64,000 bases of DNA from assembly GCF_027533505.1 (NCBI RefSeq), contig NZ_JAPZUB010000037.1, positions 62,001 through 126,000 of the forward strand, in the 5' to 3' direction. Numbering within the stretch: the stretch's first letter is position 1; each line of letters starts with the position of its first letter. The notes beneath the pieces were generated by a model, which ran no database searches, was not told the DNA's origin, and saw only the letters and a list, made by a program, of their open reading frames with translations. The position numbers and the translations under genes are program-made. This DNA comes from Flavobacterium sp. GTDB lineage: Bacteria > Bacteroidota > Bacteroidia > Flavobacteriales > Flavobacteriaceae. Shown here piece after piece: positions 25,188 through 32,982 of this stretch.

Positions 25188-26144
25188 TTAAAACACCTCT
25201 TGCGCAATCGCTTTGATATTGTCGGCTTTCCCCATGGAATAGTAATGCAACACGGGAACGCCCGCCGCCAAAAGTTCTTTACTTTGTGCGATGCACCATT
25301 CAATACCAATTTGCTTCACGGCATCGTTGTCTTTCGCGCGCACCACTTCCATTATCAAGGCGTCGGGCAGCTCCAAACTAAAGCGGTGCGGAATCAAGTT
25401 CAATTGCTTTTTGGTCGCAATGGGTTTGAGTCCGGGAATAATCGGCACCTCAATACCGGCTTTCCGACATTTGTCTACAAAATCAAAAAACTTTTGGTTG
25501 TCAAAAAACATTTGTGTGATGATATAATCCGCGCCGTTCTTGATCTTCTGTTTCAAAAAATGAATATCCGAATCCAAACTAGGCGCTTCCATGTGCTTTT
25601 CGGGATAGCCTGCAACTCCGATACAGAAATTGGTTTTGGCTGTGTTTTTCAAGTCCTCATCCAAGTAAATCCCGCGGTTCAAGTTGCTGATTTGCTCCAC
25701 CAGTTCTGAGGCATAATTGTTCCCGTCTTTCTCAGGTTTGAAATAGGTTTCTGTTTTCAACGCATCGCCGCGCAACGCCACCACATTATCAATCCCGAGG
25801 AAATCCAAGTCAATCAACAGGTTTTCGGTATCCTCTTTAGTGAAACCGCCACACAACACGTGCGGAATCGCATCCACGTCGTATTTCCCTTGAATCGCGG
25901 CACAAATTCCAACCGTTCCCGGACGTTTTTTCACGATTTTCTTTTGCAGTAAACCGTTCCCCAACTCCTTGAATTCGTATTCTTCACGGTGGTAGGTCAC
26001 GTCAATAAAGGGCGGTTGAAACTCCATCAACGGATCAATCCCGTCAAAAATCGACTGAATATTTTGGCCTTTCAACGGCGGTAAAATCTCAAAAGAAAAC
26101 AACGGCTTTCCTTGGGCATTTTCGATATGTTGGGTTACTTTCAT
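25188..26144 (-). CDS. metF: Methylenetetrahydrofolate reductase
   Basis: The 318-residue FAD enzyme reduces 5,10-methylene-THF to 5-methyl-THF, the methyl donor for MetH encoded just upstream. Visible are SFEILPPLKG near residue 16, the FIDVTYHRE strand, VVALRGDA near 115, IGVAGYPEKH near 172, and YIITQMFFDN near 205 with PIIPGLKPI. The N-terminal position of the catalytic Glu (FEILPP) is kept. The gap to metH (350 bp) is filled with repeats and contains no evident promoter. It is probably still expressed from the SAM-I-controlled metH transcript. Confidence 0.96.
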   Translation of the reverse strand: MKVTQHIENAQGKPLFSFEILPPLKGQNIQSIFDGIDPLMEFQPPFIDVTYHREEYEFKELGNGLLQKKIVKKRPGTVGICAAIQGKYDVDAIPHVLCGGFTKEDTENLLIDLDFLGIDNVVALRGDALKTETYFKPEKDGNNYASELVEQISNLNRGIYLDEDLKNTAKTNFCIGVAGYPEKHMEAPSLDSDIHFLKQKIKNGADYIITQMFFDNQKFFDFVDKCRKAGIEVPIIPGLKPIATKKQLNLIPHRFSLELPDALIMEVVRAKDNDAVKQIGIEWCIAQSKELLAAGVPVLHYYSMGKADNIKAIAQEVF

Positions 26145-26494
26145 CTATTTTAAATTATATATTTTAAATTTTAAATGAGTCGTTAATTAAAATATTGTCT
26201 CCATTTTAAAGCCTGCCTGCCTGAGGTAAGTTTACTATTTCAAGTTTTTTTTTTTGGGCGCGTCCCTGTGGCAGCACCTTGATTTTCAAATTCGCGAATC
26301 GACATCCACAGGGTCGGGTTATCCGCGGTGCACGGCACCTTGCTACTACCCCTCGCGCACTCCCTGCATTAGACACCAGTCACTAGTCACCATTCACTAG
26401 TCACTAATCACTAGTCACTAATCACTAGTCACTAATCACTAGTCACTAGCCACTAATCACTAATCACCATTCTCCCCCTTTGGGGGCTGGGGGG
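26145..26494. repeat. Repeat-filled metH-metF gap (GGGCG element copy 2, heptamers, G/C-rich unit)
   Basis: The 350 bp between metF and metH contain no gene. At about 26250-26358 (plus orientation) is a second GGGCG-type element. Its head is TTTTTGGGCGCGTCCCTGTGG, its inverted arm CCACAGGG lies at 26306-26313, and its tail is TACCCCTCGCGCACTCCCTGC. Cactagt/cactaat heptamers follow (26376-26468). The last unit is ccccctttgggggctggggggc (26473-26494), which abuts the metH stop codon. The same G/C-rich unit flanks the DUF559 insertion inside metH. Confidence 0.85.
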
Positions 26495-29400
26495 CTAATC
26501 CGCCACATTCGGCGCCAACCACTTATGTGCCACATCTACCGTTACTCCTCGACGTTGGGCATAATCCTCCACTTGATCCGCTTTGATTTTCCCGAGTCCG
26601 AAGTACTTACTCTCCGGATGCGCAAAATAATACCCCGACACCGAAGCGGCCGGCCACATCGCCATGCTTTCCGTCAAGGTAACCCCAATACGCTCCTCGA
26701 CTTGCAAAAGACTCCATATCGTGGGTTTTTCCAAATGGTCGGGACAAGCGGGATAGCCTGGTGCGGGACGAATTCCTTTGTAATCTTCGGCAATCAAGGC
26801 TGGGTTATCCAACTGTTCGTCGCTGGCATAACCCCAAATTTCTTTTCGTACTTTCAAATGCAGGTATTCCGCAAACGCTTCAGCCAAGCGATCGCCCAAG
26901 GCTTTCACCATAATTGCATGGTAATCGTCTAACTCTTTTTCAAAAGCGGCAGCTCTTTCATCAACTCCAAATCCGGTAGTCACACAAAAACAGCCGATAT
27001 AATCTTGAATTCCGGTTTCTTTCGGCGCGATAAAGTCGGCCAATGCAATATTCGGCGCTCCTACATTTTTCTTTGACTGCTGACGCAAGGTGAGAAAGGT
27101 TGTCGGTAGTTGGTTGTCGGTTGTCGGTTGTCGGTTGCTGGTTGAGGGTTGAGGGTTGTCGGTTGTCGGTTGCACTTCGATATCATCGTCATTGACCGTA
27201 TTCGCTGGGAAAATGCCCACCAATCCTTTGGCGGTAAACCAGTTTTCGCTCACAATTTGCGCCAACATTTTTTGGGCATCGTCAAACAACTGCTGGGCTT
27301 GTTCGCCCACGACCTCATCCTTCAAAATCGCGGGGTATTTCCCAAACAATTGCCACGAATGAAAGAAGGGGGTCCAGTCGATAAACGGCACCAAATCCGC
27401 TAAGGTCACCTGCACCTCTTGCGCTCCAATAAAATTCGGTTTTGCCGGTTGGTAATGGGACCAATCCAACTGCAATTTATTGGCACGTGCCTCCGCGATG
27501 CGCAAGTATTCTTTTTCGCGACTGCGGTTCAAATACCCTTCGCGCAATTGATCGTATTCCTCCCGAATTTGTTCGGCATACATTGCTTTATTTTCGGGCT
27601 GCAACAAATTACTCGCTACCGTTACGGCACGCGAAGCATCGTTCACATGGACTACACTTCCGGTATATTCGGGAGCAATCTTCACGGCAGTATGTGCCCG
27701 CGAAGTCGTTGCGCCTCCAATCATAATCGGGATGGAAATATTCAAGCGTTCCATTTCTTTGGCGAGGTATACCATTTCGTCCAAGGACGGCGTAATCAAA
27801 CCGCTCAATCCGATAATATCTACATTTTCGGCAACAGCCGTTTGTATAATTTTCTCTGGCGGTACCATGACCCCCAAGTCGATAATTTCAAAGTTATTAC
27901 AGGCCAAGACCACAGAAACAATGTTTTTCCCGATATCGTGTACGTCGCCTTTTACAGTAGCCATAAGCACCTTACCAGCCCCCCCCGCCCCCGAAGGGGG
28001 AGCTTTTAAAACTGCTAAAATTGTAGTCAGTACTTTTTCAGTTTCATGGATAACCTCATTATTTGTAAATCGAATGACATGATAACCTTCTTTCCGTAAC
28101 CAATCCGTACGATCAGCATCACTTTCTTGGTTTTCAGGCAACTGATGAATTAACCCATCTACTTCAATAATAAGATTTTCTCGTAAACAAATAAAATCTG
28201 TTATATATTGTCCAATAATATGTTGACGTCTAAATTTATATCCTTCTAATTTTTTTCCACTTAAAGCTTTCCAAAGAATTTCTTCTGCCTCAGTTGGTTT
28301 AAATCGCATTTGCTTGGCATAATCTTTCAATAAACCATACAGACTAGGATTTGAAGTTTCCCAATATTGTAACGGTTTAACTCCCCCTTTGGGGGCTGGG
28401 GGGCGCTTGCTGGCTTCAATAAAAGGTAATAAATAGGCCACTGCTTTTTTCATGACCCGAGCCGATTTCACCACTTGGGGTAAAAACATTTTCCCCGAGC
28501 CAAATAAATCGCCCACGACATTCATTCCGTTCATCAAATGCTGTTCGATAACCTGAATAGGGCGGTCTACCAATTGACGTGCTTCTTCCACATCCTGTTC
28601 GATAAACTCGTCCAATCCTTTCACTAAGGAATGCGTGAGGCGTTCTTGAACCGAACCGTTGCGCCATTCTTGTACGACTTTATCGGTTGTTTTGGTATCC
28701 GATTTTAAGTTTTCTGCATAATCTAGTAAGCGTTCGGTCGCATCATCACGACGGTCGAGCAACACATCTTCCACATAGGTGAGCAATTCCGGATCGATTT
28801 CGTCATAAATTTCCAACATCTCCGGATTCACAATGCCCATCGTCATGCCGTGTTGGATGGCATGGTAAAGGAAGGCCGAGTGCATGGCTTCGCGTACTTT
28901 ATCATTCCCACGAAATGAGAACGACACATTACTCACGCCGCCCGATATGTGCGCATAAGGCAAATTTTCACGAATCCATTTCGTCGCCAAAAAGAAGTCC
29001 ACTGCATTACGGCGGTGTTCCTCCATACCGGTCGCCACAGGGAAAATATTGGGGTCAAAAATGATATCGGTACGCGGAAAACCGACTTGGTTCACCAAGA
29101 TATCGTAACTGCGTTTGCAGATTTCGATACGGCGTTCGTAGGTATCGGCTTGACCGACTTCATCAAATGCCATAACAATCACCGCTGCGCCGTAGCGTTT
29201 AATCAATTTGGCATGGTGGATAAAAGCGGCTTCCCCTTCTTTCAACGAAATCGAATTCACCACCCCTTTTCCTTGAATAACTTTGAGTCCGGCTTCAATG
29301 ATTTCCCACTTCGAACTGTCGATCATCACGGGAACACGGGCAATATCGGGTTCGGCGGCAATTAAATTCAGGAATTTGGTCATGGCTTCAACGCCGTCGA

Positions 29401-29656
29401 GCATTCCTTCATCCATATTGACATCGATGATTTGTGCACCGCCTTCCACTTGCGCGCGCGCAATATCCACTGCAGCTTCGTAATTCCCCTCTTTAATCAA
29501 CCGTAAAAACTTACGTGAACCCGTTACATTGGTCCGTTCGCCTACGTTAACAAAGTTGGTTTCAGGAGTGATGATTAGAGGTTCTAAGCCGGATAACCGT
29601 AGGTATTGGGTTATCGGTTGTTGGTTGTCGGTTGTCGGTAATACAAGTTCACTCAT
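26495..29656 (-). CDS. metH: Methionine synthase, folate/B12/activation part, with in-frame DUF559 insertion
   Basis: A 1053-residue protein lacking the Hcy domain, which is encoded separately at 30.3 kb. Order: pterin-binding domain ([18 protein letters not shown] near 25, then [11 protein letters not shown]), B12 cap helices ending [20 protein letters not shown] (to about 417), and a foreign block of about 143 residues (418-560). The B12 domain follows, with [11 protein letters not shown], whose His is the lower cobalt ligand, and then the SAM-binding activation domain with [14 protein letters not shown] near the end. The foreign block has [21 protein letters not shown] and [12 protein letters not shown], the PD-(D/E)XK-like DUF559 pattern. 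Further short insertions rich in QPTTDN lie at residues 6-16 and about 828-852. The insertions fall between domains and keep the frame, so activity is plausible. Confidence 0.93.
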   Translation of the reverse strand: MSELVLPTTDNQQPITQYLRLSGLEPLIITPETNFVNVGERTNVTGSRKFLRLIKEGNYEAAVDIARAQVEGGAQIIDVNMDEGMLDGVEAMTKFLNLIAAEPDIARVPVMIDSSKWEIIEAGLKVIQGKGVVNSISLKEGEAAFIHHAKLIKRYGAAVIVMAFDEVGQADTYERRIEICKRSYDILVNQVGFPRTDIIFDPNIFPVATGMEEHRRNAVDFFLATKWIRENLPYAHISGGVSNVSFSFRGNDKVREAMHSAFLYHAIQHGMTMGIVNPEMLEIYDEIDPELLTYVEDVLLDRRDDATERLLDYAENLKSDTKTTDKVVQEWRNGSVQERLTHSLVKGLDEFIEQDVEEARQLVDRPIQVIEQHLMNGMNVVGDLFGSGKMFLPQVVKSARVMKKAVAYLLPFIEASKRPPAPKGGVKPLQYWETSNPSLYGLLKDYAKQMRFKPTEAEEILWKALSGKKLEGYKFRRQHIIGQYITDFICLRENLIIEVDGLIHQLPENQESDADRTDWLRKEGYHVIRFTNNEVIHETEKVLTTILAVLKAPPSGAGGAGKVLMATVKGDVHDIGKNIVSVVLACNNFEIIDLGVMVPPEKIIQTAVAENVDIIGLSGLITPSLDEMVYLAKEMERLNISIPIMIGGATTSRAHTAVKIAPEYTGSVVHVNDASRAVTVASNLLQPENKAMYAEQIREEYDQLREGYLNRSREKEYLRIAEARANKLQLDWSHYQPAKPNFIGAQEVQVTLADLVPFIDWTPFFHSWQLFGKYPAILKDEVVGEQAQQLFDDAQKMLAQIVSENWFTAKGLVGIFPANTVNDDDIEVQPTTDNPQPSTSNRQPTTDNQLPTTFLTLRQQSKKNVGAPNIALADFIAPKETGIQDYIGCFCVTTGFGVDERAAAFEKELDDYHAIMVKALGDRLAEAFAEYLHLKVRKEIWGYASDEQLDNPALIAEDYKGIRPAPGYPACPDHLEKPTIWSLLQVEERIGVTLTESMAMWPAASVSGYYFAHPESKYFGLGKIKADQVEDYAQRRGVTVDVAHKWLAPNVAD
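27098..27172 (-). repeat. In-frame tandem repeat inside metH
   Basis: About 75 bp of ggttgtc-type units encode a Gln/Pro/Thr/Asn-rich linker (QPTTDN-like) between the B12 and activation domains. The same unit is found in the metH start and in the gaps on both sides of the four-helix-bundle gene. Confidence 0.9.
27977..28405 (-). mobile_element. DUF559 endonuclease-like insertion within metH
   Basis: About 429 bp (143 codons) interrupt the metH frame between the conserved FIEASK and [16 protein letters not shown]. The borders are G/C-rich: CGCCCCCCAGCCCCCAAAGG on the 5' side and GAAGGGGGCGGGGGGGGCTGG-like sequence (imperfect) on the 3' side. Both are variants of the unit at 26473-26494 next to the metH stop. 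The payload is more AT-rich than metH and encodes a DUF559 domain ([48 protein letters not shown]). This looks like a selfish or domesticated element that enters genes without breaking the frame. The mechanism of spread is unknown. Confidence 0.8.
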
Positions 29657-29851
29657 ATTAATTTTCAGTAAAATTTAATAATGCAGTTAAGCAATCGCTT
29701 GCAAACTTGAATAGTGTTTGGTTGTTGGTTGTCGGTTGTCGGTATCTCATTTACTCATGATAATTTTGGGAAATAATTAATGAAGTCGTTAAGCAAACGC
29801 TCGCAAACTTAAATAGTATTTGATTGTTGGTTGTCGGTAATACAACTTTAC
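29606..29851. repeat. Triplicated metH-start / four-helix-gene-end unit
   Basis: Three tandem units of about 97-102 bp cover the region from the metH start to the 3' end of the four-helix-bundle gene. Each has ggttgtc repeats, a version of the metH start ([18 protein letters not shown]; and a broken MSK-stop), and a copy of the last codons of the four-helix gene (VCKRLLN-type; near 29691, 29793 and 29890). Only the outermost metH start leads into the gene. The copies have diverged, so the duplication is not recent. Confidence 0.85.
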
Positions 29852-30214
29852 TCATAATAGCTTTCGATAATAATTAATAAAGCCGTTAAGCAATCGCTTA
29901 CAAACTTGAATATTATTTAACACCGTTTGAAATTGATCTTCAGAGATGTATTGCTGATCCAAAGCAATATAACTTTGTGCTTCTACTTCATACAAAGAAC
30001 CTCTTGAAATATGCAAAAAATTGATTGTCTCTTTGGCAGATTGTCTGCCACATCCCTCAGCAATATTAGAAATTACAGACACCACAGCTCTTCTAATTTG
30101 ATTGGTTAATCCAAACTGTTCCTCTTTTGGAAATGTTTTTGTTAATTCGTAAATCTGATTAGTAAGCTTCCTACTTTCTTGCCAAACTTCCAAATCTGTA
30201 TAATCTTTATTCAT
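29852..30214 (-). CDS. Four-helix-bundle (S23/IVS-type) protein
   Basis: A 120-residue all-alpha protein of the family first seen in intervening sequences of bacterial 23S rRNA genes. LEVWQESRKLTNQIYELTK lies at 8-26, then FPKEEQFGLTNQIRRAVVSV, SNIAEGCGRQSAKETINFL, and a C-terminal helix ending YYRKLL. The NIAEG motif is typical. It sits between the two halves of split metH, bordered on both sides by ggttgtc repeats, and looks like a separate insertion into the operon. No function is established for the family, though a nucleic-acid role is often assumed. Confidence 0.9.
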   Translation of the reverse strand: MNKDYTDLEVWQESRKLTNQIYELTKTFPKEEQFGLTNQIRRAVVSVISNIAEGCGRQSAKETINFLHISRGSLYEVEAQSYIALDQQYISEDQFQTVLNNIQVCKRLLNGFINYYRKLL

Positions 30215-30252
30215 AATTTAAAATTCTTTTTTCAACCGACAACCGGCAACCA

Positions 30253-31245
30253 TCAACCGACAACTATTTGCAATCTCGGTTTAAATTCAGAAGCTACTTC
30301 AGCAATCGCGCGAATATGCTCTGGTGTAGTACCGCAACACCCTCCGATGATGTTCACTAAGTTTTCGTTCAAATACTCGCGAATTAAGGCTTGCATTTCT
30401 TCGGGCGTTTGATCGTATTGTCCGAAGGCATTGGGTAATCCGGCATTCGGATGTGCCGAAATATTGAGTTGGGTATGTTGTCCCAAGCGTTTTAAATACG
30501 GTTTCAACTGATCGGCACCCAAAGCACAATTGAAGCCTACACTCAACAACGGAATATGCGCAATCGAAATCAAAAAGGCTTCCACGGTTTGCCCAGATAA
30601 GGTTCGACCCGAAGCATCAGTAATCGTTCCCGAAACCATCACGGGGATATCGGATTGGCGTTCTTCTTTCACTTCTTCAATAGCAAACAAGGCGGCTTTC
30701 GCGTTCAGCGTATCAAAAATCGTTTCGACCAAAAGCAAATCGGCACCTCCATCGATAAGGGCTTCCACTTGTTCGCGGTAAGCAATTCGCAACTCGTCAA
30801 AGGTAACCGCACGATACCCGGGATCGTTCACATCCGGACTCATACTTGCGGTACGGTTGGTTGGACCAATGGAACCCGCCACAAAACGCGGTTTATCGGT
30901 AAACTCATCGGCGACTTCCCGTGCAATTTTGGCGGATTGGTAATTGAGTTCGTACACCAAATCTTCCATGTGGTAATCAGCCATTCCGATGGTAGTTCCC
31001 GAGAACGTATTGGTTTCCACAATATCAGCGCCGGCTTCAAAATAGGCACGGTGTACCGCTTTTACCGCTTCGGGTTGCGTAATCGAAAGCAAATCGTTAT
31101 TTCCTTTTAAAGGATGCGGAAAATCTTTAAAGCGTTCGCCACGAAAGTCGGCTTCTTCAAAGGCATTGCGTTGCAACATAGTCCCCATAGCGCCGTCAAG
31201 CACGAGGATGCGTTGCTTTAGAATTTCATTGATGTTAGTTCGCAT
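30253..31245 (-). CDS. metH: Homocysteine S-methyltransferase domain protein (MetH N-terminal part)
   Basis: A 330-residue protein equal to the first domain of cobalamin-dependent methionine synthase. It starts with [13 protein letters not shown] near residue 13; [15 protein letters not shown] and [15 protein letters not shown] follow. The zinc ligands appear as GFNCALGA (one Cys) and the C-terminal [13 protein letters not shown] (two Cys). It must work with the protein encoded two genes downstream, which carries folate, B12 and activation domains. A separate Hcy subunit is usual in Flavobacteriaceae. The gene is directly downstream of a SAM-I riboswitch. A hairpin TGATAAC/GTTATCA lies two bases before the ATG. 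Confidence 0.95.
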   Translation of the reverse strand: MRTNINEILKQRILVLDGAMGTMLQRNAFEEADFRGERFKDFPHPLKGNNDLLSITQPEAVKAVHRAYFEAGADIVETNTFSGTTIGMADYHMEDLVYELNYQSAKIAREVADEFTDKPRFVAGSIGPTNRTASMSPDVNDPGYRAVTFDELRIAYREQVEALIDGGADLLLVETIFDTLNAKAALFAIEEVKEERQSDIPVMVSGTITDASGRTLSGQTVEAFLISIAHIPLLSVGFNCALGADQLKPYLKRLGQHTQLNISAHPNAGLPNAFGQYDQTPEEMQALIREYLNENLVNIIGGCCGTTPEHIRAIAEVASEFKPRLQIVVG

Positions 31246-31254
31246 ACTGATAAC

Positions 31255-31290
31255 AGTTCGGTTGGTGCGTTATCAGGAAAGAGAGGATTC
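31255..31290 (-). promoter_or_regulatory. Candidate expression-platform hairpin before metH
   Basis: On the minus strand a 7-bp stem TGATAAC/GTTATCA lies between the SAM-I aptamer and the metH ATG, and AGGA-GAA-TCCT precedes it. GATAAC repeats the 3' half of the aptamer's P1, so the two could compete for the same partner. There is no T-run, which suggests control of translation rather than termination. Tentative. Confidence 0.4.
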
Positions 31291-31295
31291 TCCTA

Positions 31296-31401
31296 AGTTA
31301 TCTTTTTCTGAAAAAATCAGAATAGAATGTAGCACCTTCCTCAAGGTTGAGGGGTTGCTAAGCGTTCGTAGGGTCTATTCCCTCCCGCTTTCGTGATAAC
31401 G
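31296..31401 (-). promoter_or_regulatory. SAM-I (S-box) riboswitch controlling the metH operon
   Basis: Read on the minus strand, P1 is GTTATC/GATAAC (31395-31400 with 31297-31302). The core follows in order: CGGGAGGGA, ACCCTACGAA, the invariant TTAGCAACC, P3 CCTCAACCTTGAGG, AAGGTGCTACATTC, and P4 TTCTGA-TTTTT-TCAGAA. This is the arrangement and sequence of the S-box aptamer. It should lower expression of the two metH genes and metF when SAM is plentiful. Confidence 0.93.
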
Positions 31402-31422
31402 CCATTAATTTTAAGAACAATG

Positions 31423-31453
31423 CAAAGGTAAGACAAGAAAAACCTCATTTCAA
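31423..31453 (-). promoter_or_regulatory. Promoter of the metH operon
   Basis: Minus strand TTG (31451-31453), 20-bp spacer, TACCTTTG (31423-31430). Transcription would start about 15 bases before the SAM-I aptamer. Confidence 0.75.
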
Positions 31454-31505
31454 AATAATTATTTGAAAAAAAGCGCAAACGTTTGCGAAAAATTTAAAGA
31501 TATAT

Positions 31506-31538
31506 TTGGATTTATTGGAATTGATTTTCATAAATTTG
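31506..31538 (+). promoter_or_regulatory. Promoter of metK
   Basis: TTG (31506-31508), 22-bp spacer, TAAATTTG (31531-31538). The predicted start, near 31545, is just before the SAM-II-type aptamer. Confidence 0.65.
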
Positions 31539-31550
31539 CAACCGAAAAAT

Positions 31551-31643
31551 AGAAGAGGAGAAATTTGTTCTGATTGCAACCTCGTAAAAAAATGCTAAAG
31601 CAGTAATTCTTCTTTAGTTGTTGCACCACCCTTTTTTCCCTCT
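31551..31643 (+). promoter_or_regulatory. SAM-II-type riboswitch controlling metK
   Basis: Conserved SAM-II (metA motif) blocks appear in order: GAGG (P1 5' strand), AAATTTG, GATTGCAACCTC (with the P1 3' strand), GTAAAA and TGCTAAAG, within 31554-31600. After it, TGCAAC can pair with GTTGCA and CTAAAG with CTTTAG (31575-31626). This nested hairpin would break the pseudoknot and is followed by CCCTTTTTTCCC. That suggests a switchable expression platform. The identity rests on pattern recall and should be tested with a covariance model. Confidence 0.75.
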
Positions 31644-31677
31644 TATCATTTAAAACAAAAATTTTAAAGGTACAATT

Positions 31678-32928
31678 ATGGCTTATTTATTTACTTCTGA
31701 GTCGGTAAGTGAAGGACACCCAGACAAAGTGGCGGATCAGATTTCTGACGCGTTAATTGACAACTTTTTAGCATTTGATGCGGATTCCAAAGTAGCTTGT
31801 GAAACGTTGGTGACTACGGGACAAGTAATTTTGGCGGGTGAGGTAAAATCCAACACCTATTTGGATGTGCAGCAAATCGCTCGCGATGTCATCAAGAAAA
31901 TTGGATACACCAAAAGCGAATACATGTTTGAAGCCAATTCCTGTGGTGTGCTTTCAGCGATTCACGAACAATCGGCAGACATTAACCAAGGGGTTGATCG
32001 AGCTACCAAAGAAGAGCAAGGGGCGGGTGACCAAGGGATGATGTTTGGATATGCCACGAATGAAACCAACAATTACATGCCGTTGGCGTTGGATTTATCC
32101 CATGCGTTGTTGATTGAGTTGGCGAATTTACGTCGCGAAAATAACGAAATCACCTATTTACGTCCGGATGCAAAATCGCAAGTAACTTTAGAATATTCTG
32201 ACGACAACAAACCGCAACGTATTGACGCGATTGTAATTTCGACGCAACACGACGACTTCGATCAAGAAGAAGCGATGTTGGCCAAAATCAAGAAAGACAT
32301 GATTGAAATCTTGATTCCGCGTGTGAAAGCGAAATATCCACAATATGCGCATTTATTCAATGATGATATCACCTATCACATTAACCCAACTGGGAAATTT
32401 GTAATCGGAGGTCCACACGGAGATACGGGTTTAACAGGTCGTAAAATCATCGTAGATACCTATGGTGGAAAAGGGGCTCACGGTGGTGGTGCTTTCTCAG
32501 GAAAAGATCCAAGTAAAGTAGACCGTTCGGCCGCCTATGCTACACGACATATTGCGAAAAACTTGGTAGCAGCTGGTTTGTGTGACGAAGTTTTGGTACA
32601 GGTATCGTACGCGATTGGGGTAGCGAAACCTACTTCTATCAACGTAAATACTTACGGTACGGCTAAGGTAAACCTAAAAGACGGCGAGATCAGCAAAATT
32701 GTAGAAACGATTTTTGACATGCGTCCGTACTATATCGAACAACGTTTGAAGTTACGTAACCCGATTTATAGTGAAACGGCAGCTTACGGTCACATGGGAC
32801 GTACGCCTGAAGTGGTTACCAAAACCTTCAAATCACCGGATGGACAAACCAAAACCGTAGAAGTGGAATTGTTTACTTGGGAAAAATTAGACCACGTTGA
32901 AAAAGTAAAAGCGGCTTTTAACTTATAG
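31678..32928 (+). CDS. metK: S-adenosylmethionine synthetase
   Basis: The 416-residue enzyme makes SAM from methionine and ATP. Signatures: [20 protein letters not shown] at the N-terminus, [12 protein letters not shown] near residue 118, and [20 protein letters not shown] near 245 followed by [17 protein letters not shown]. It is slightly longer than E. coli MetK (384). It is divergent from the methionine synthase operon, and both are preceded by SAM riboswitches, one on each side of the shared 430-bp gap. It ends in a strong bidirectional terminator. Confidence 0.98.
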   Translation: MAYLFTSESVSEGHPDKVADQISDALIDNFLAFDADSKVACETLVTTGQVILAGEVKSNTYLDVQQIARDVIKKIGYTKSEYMFEANSCGVLSAIHEQSADINQGVDRATKEEQGAGDQGMMFGYATNETNNYMPLALDLSHALLIELANLRRENNEITYLRPDAKSQVTLEYSDDNKPQRIDAIVISTQHDDFDQEEAMLAKIKKDMIEILIPRVKAKYPQYAHLFNDDITYHINPTGKFVIGGPHGDTGLTGRKIIVDTYGGKGAHGGGAFSGKDPSKVDRSAAYATRHIAKNLVAAGLCDEVLVQVSYAIGVAKPTSINVNTYGTAKVNLKDGEISKIVETIFDMRPYYIEQRLKLRNPIYSETAAYGHMGRTPEVVTKTFKSPDGQTKTVEVELFTWEKLDHVEKVKAAFNL

Positions 32929-32946
32929 TCATTTTACGTAGAAGAT

Positions 32947-32980
32947 AAAAAAACCTGACTTTCGCAAGTCAGGTTTTTTG
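32947..32980. terminator. Bidirectional terminator between metK and the TonB-receptor-like gene
   Basis: AAACCTGACTT-TCGC-AAGTCAGGTTT with A-run on one side and T-run on the other. It can serve both convergent genes. Confidence 0.93.
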
Positions 32981-32982
32981 TT

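Noticed and set aside
27977..28405. Intein in MetH
   Set aside because: No intein N-terminal Cys/Ser block, no HN-C/S/T C-terminal splice motif, and the block is only about 143 residues with a DUF559 pattern.
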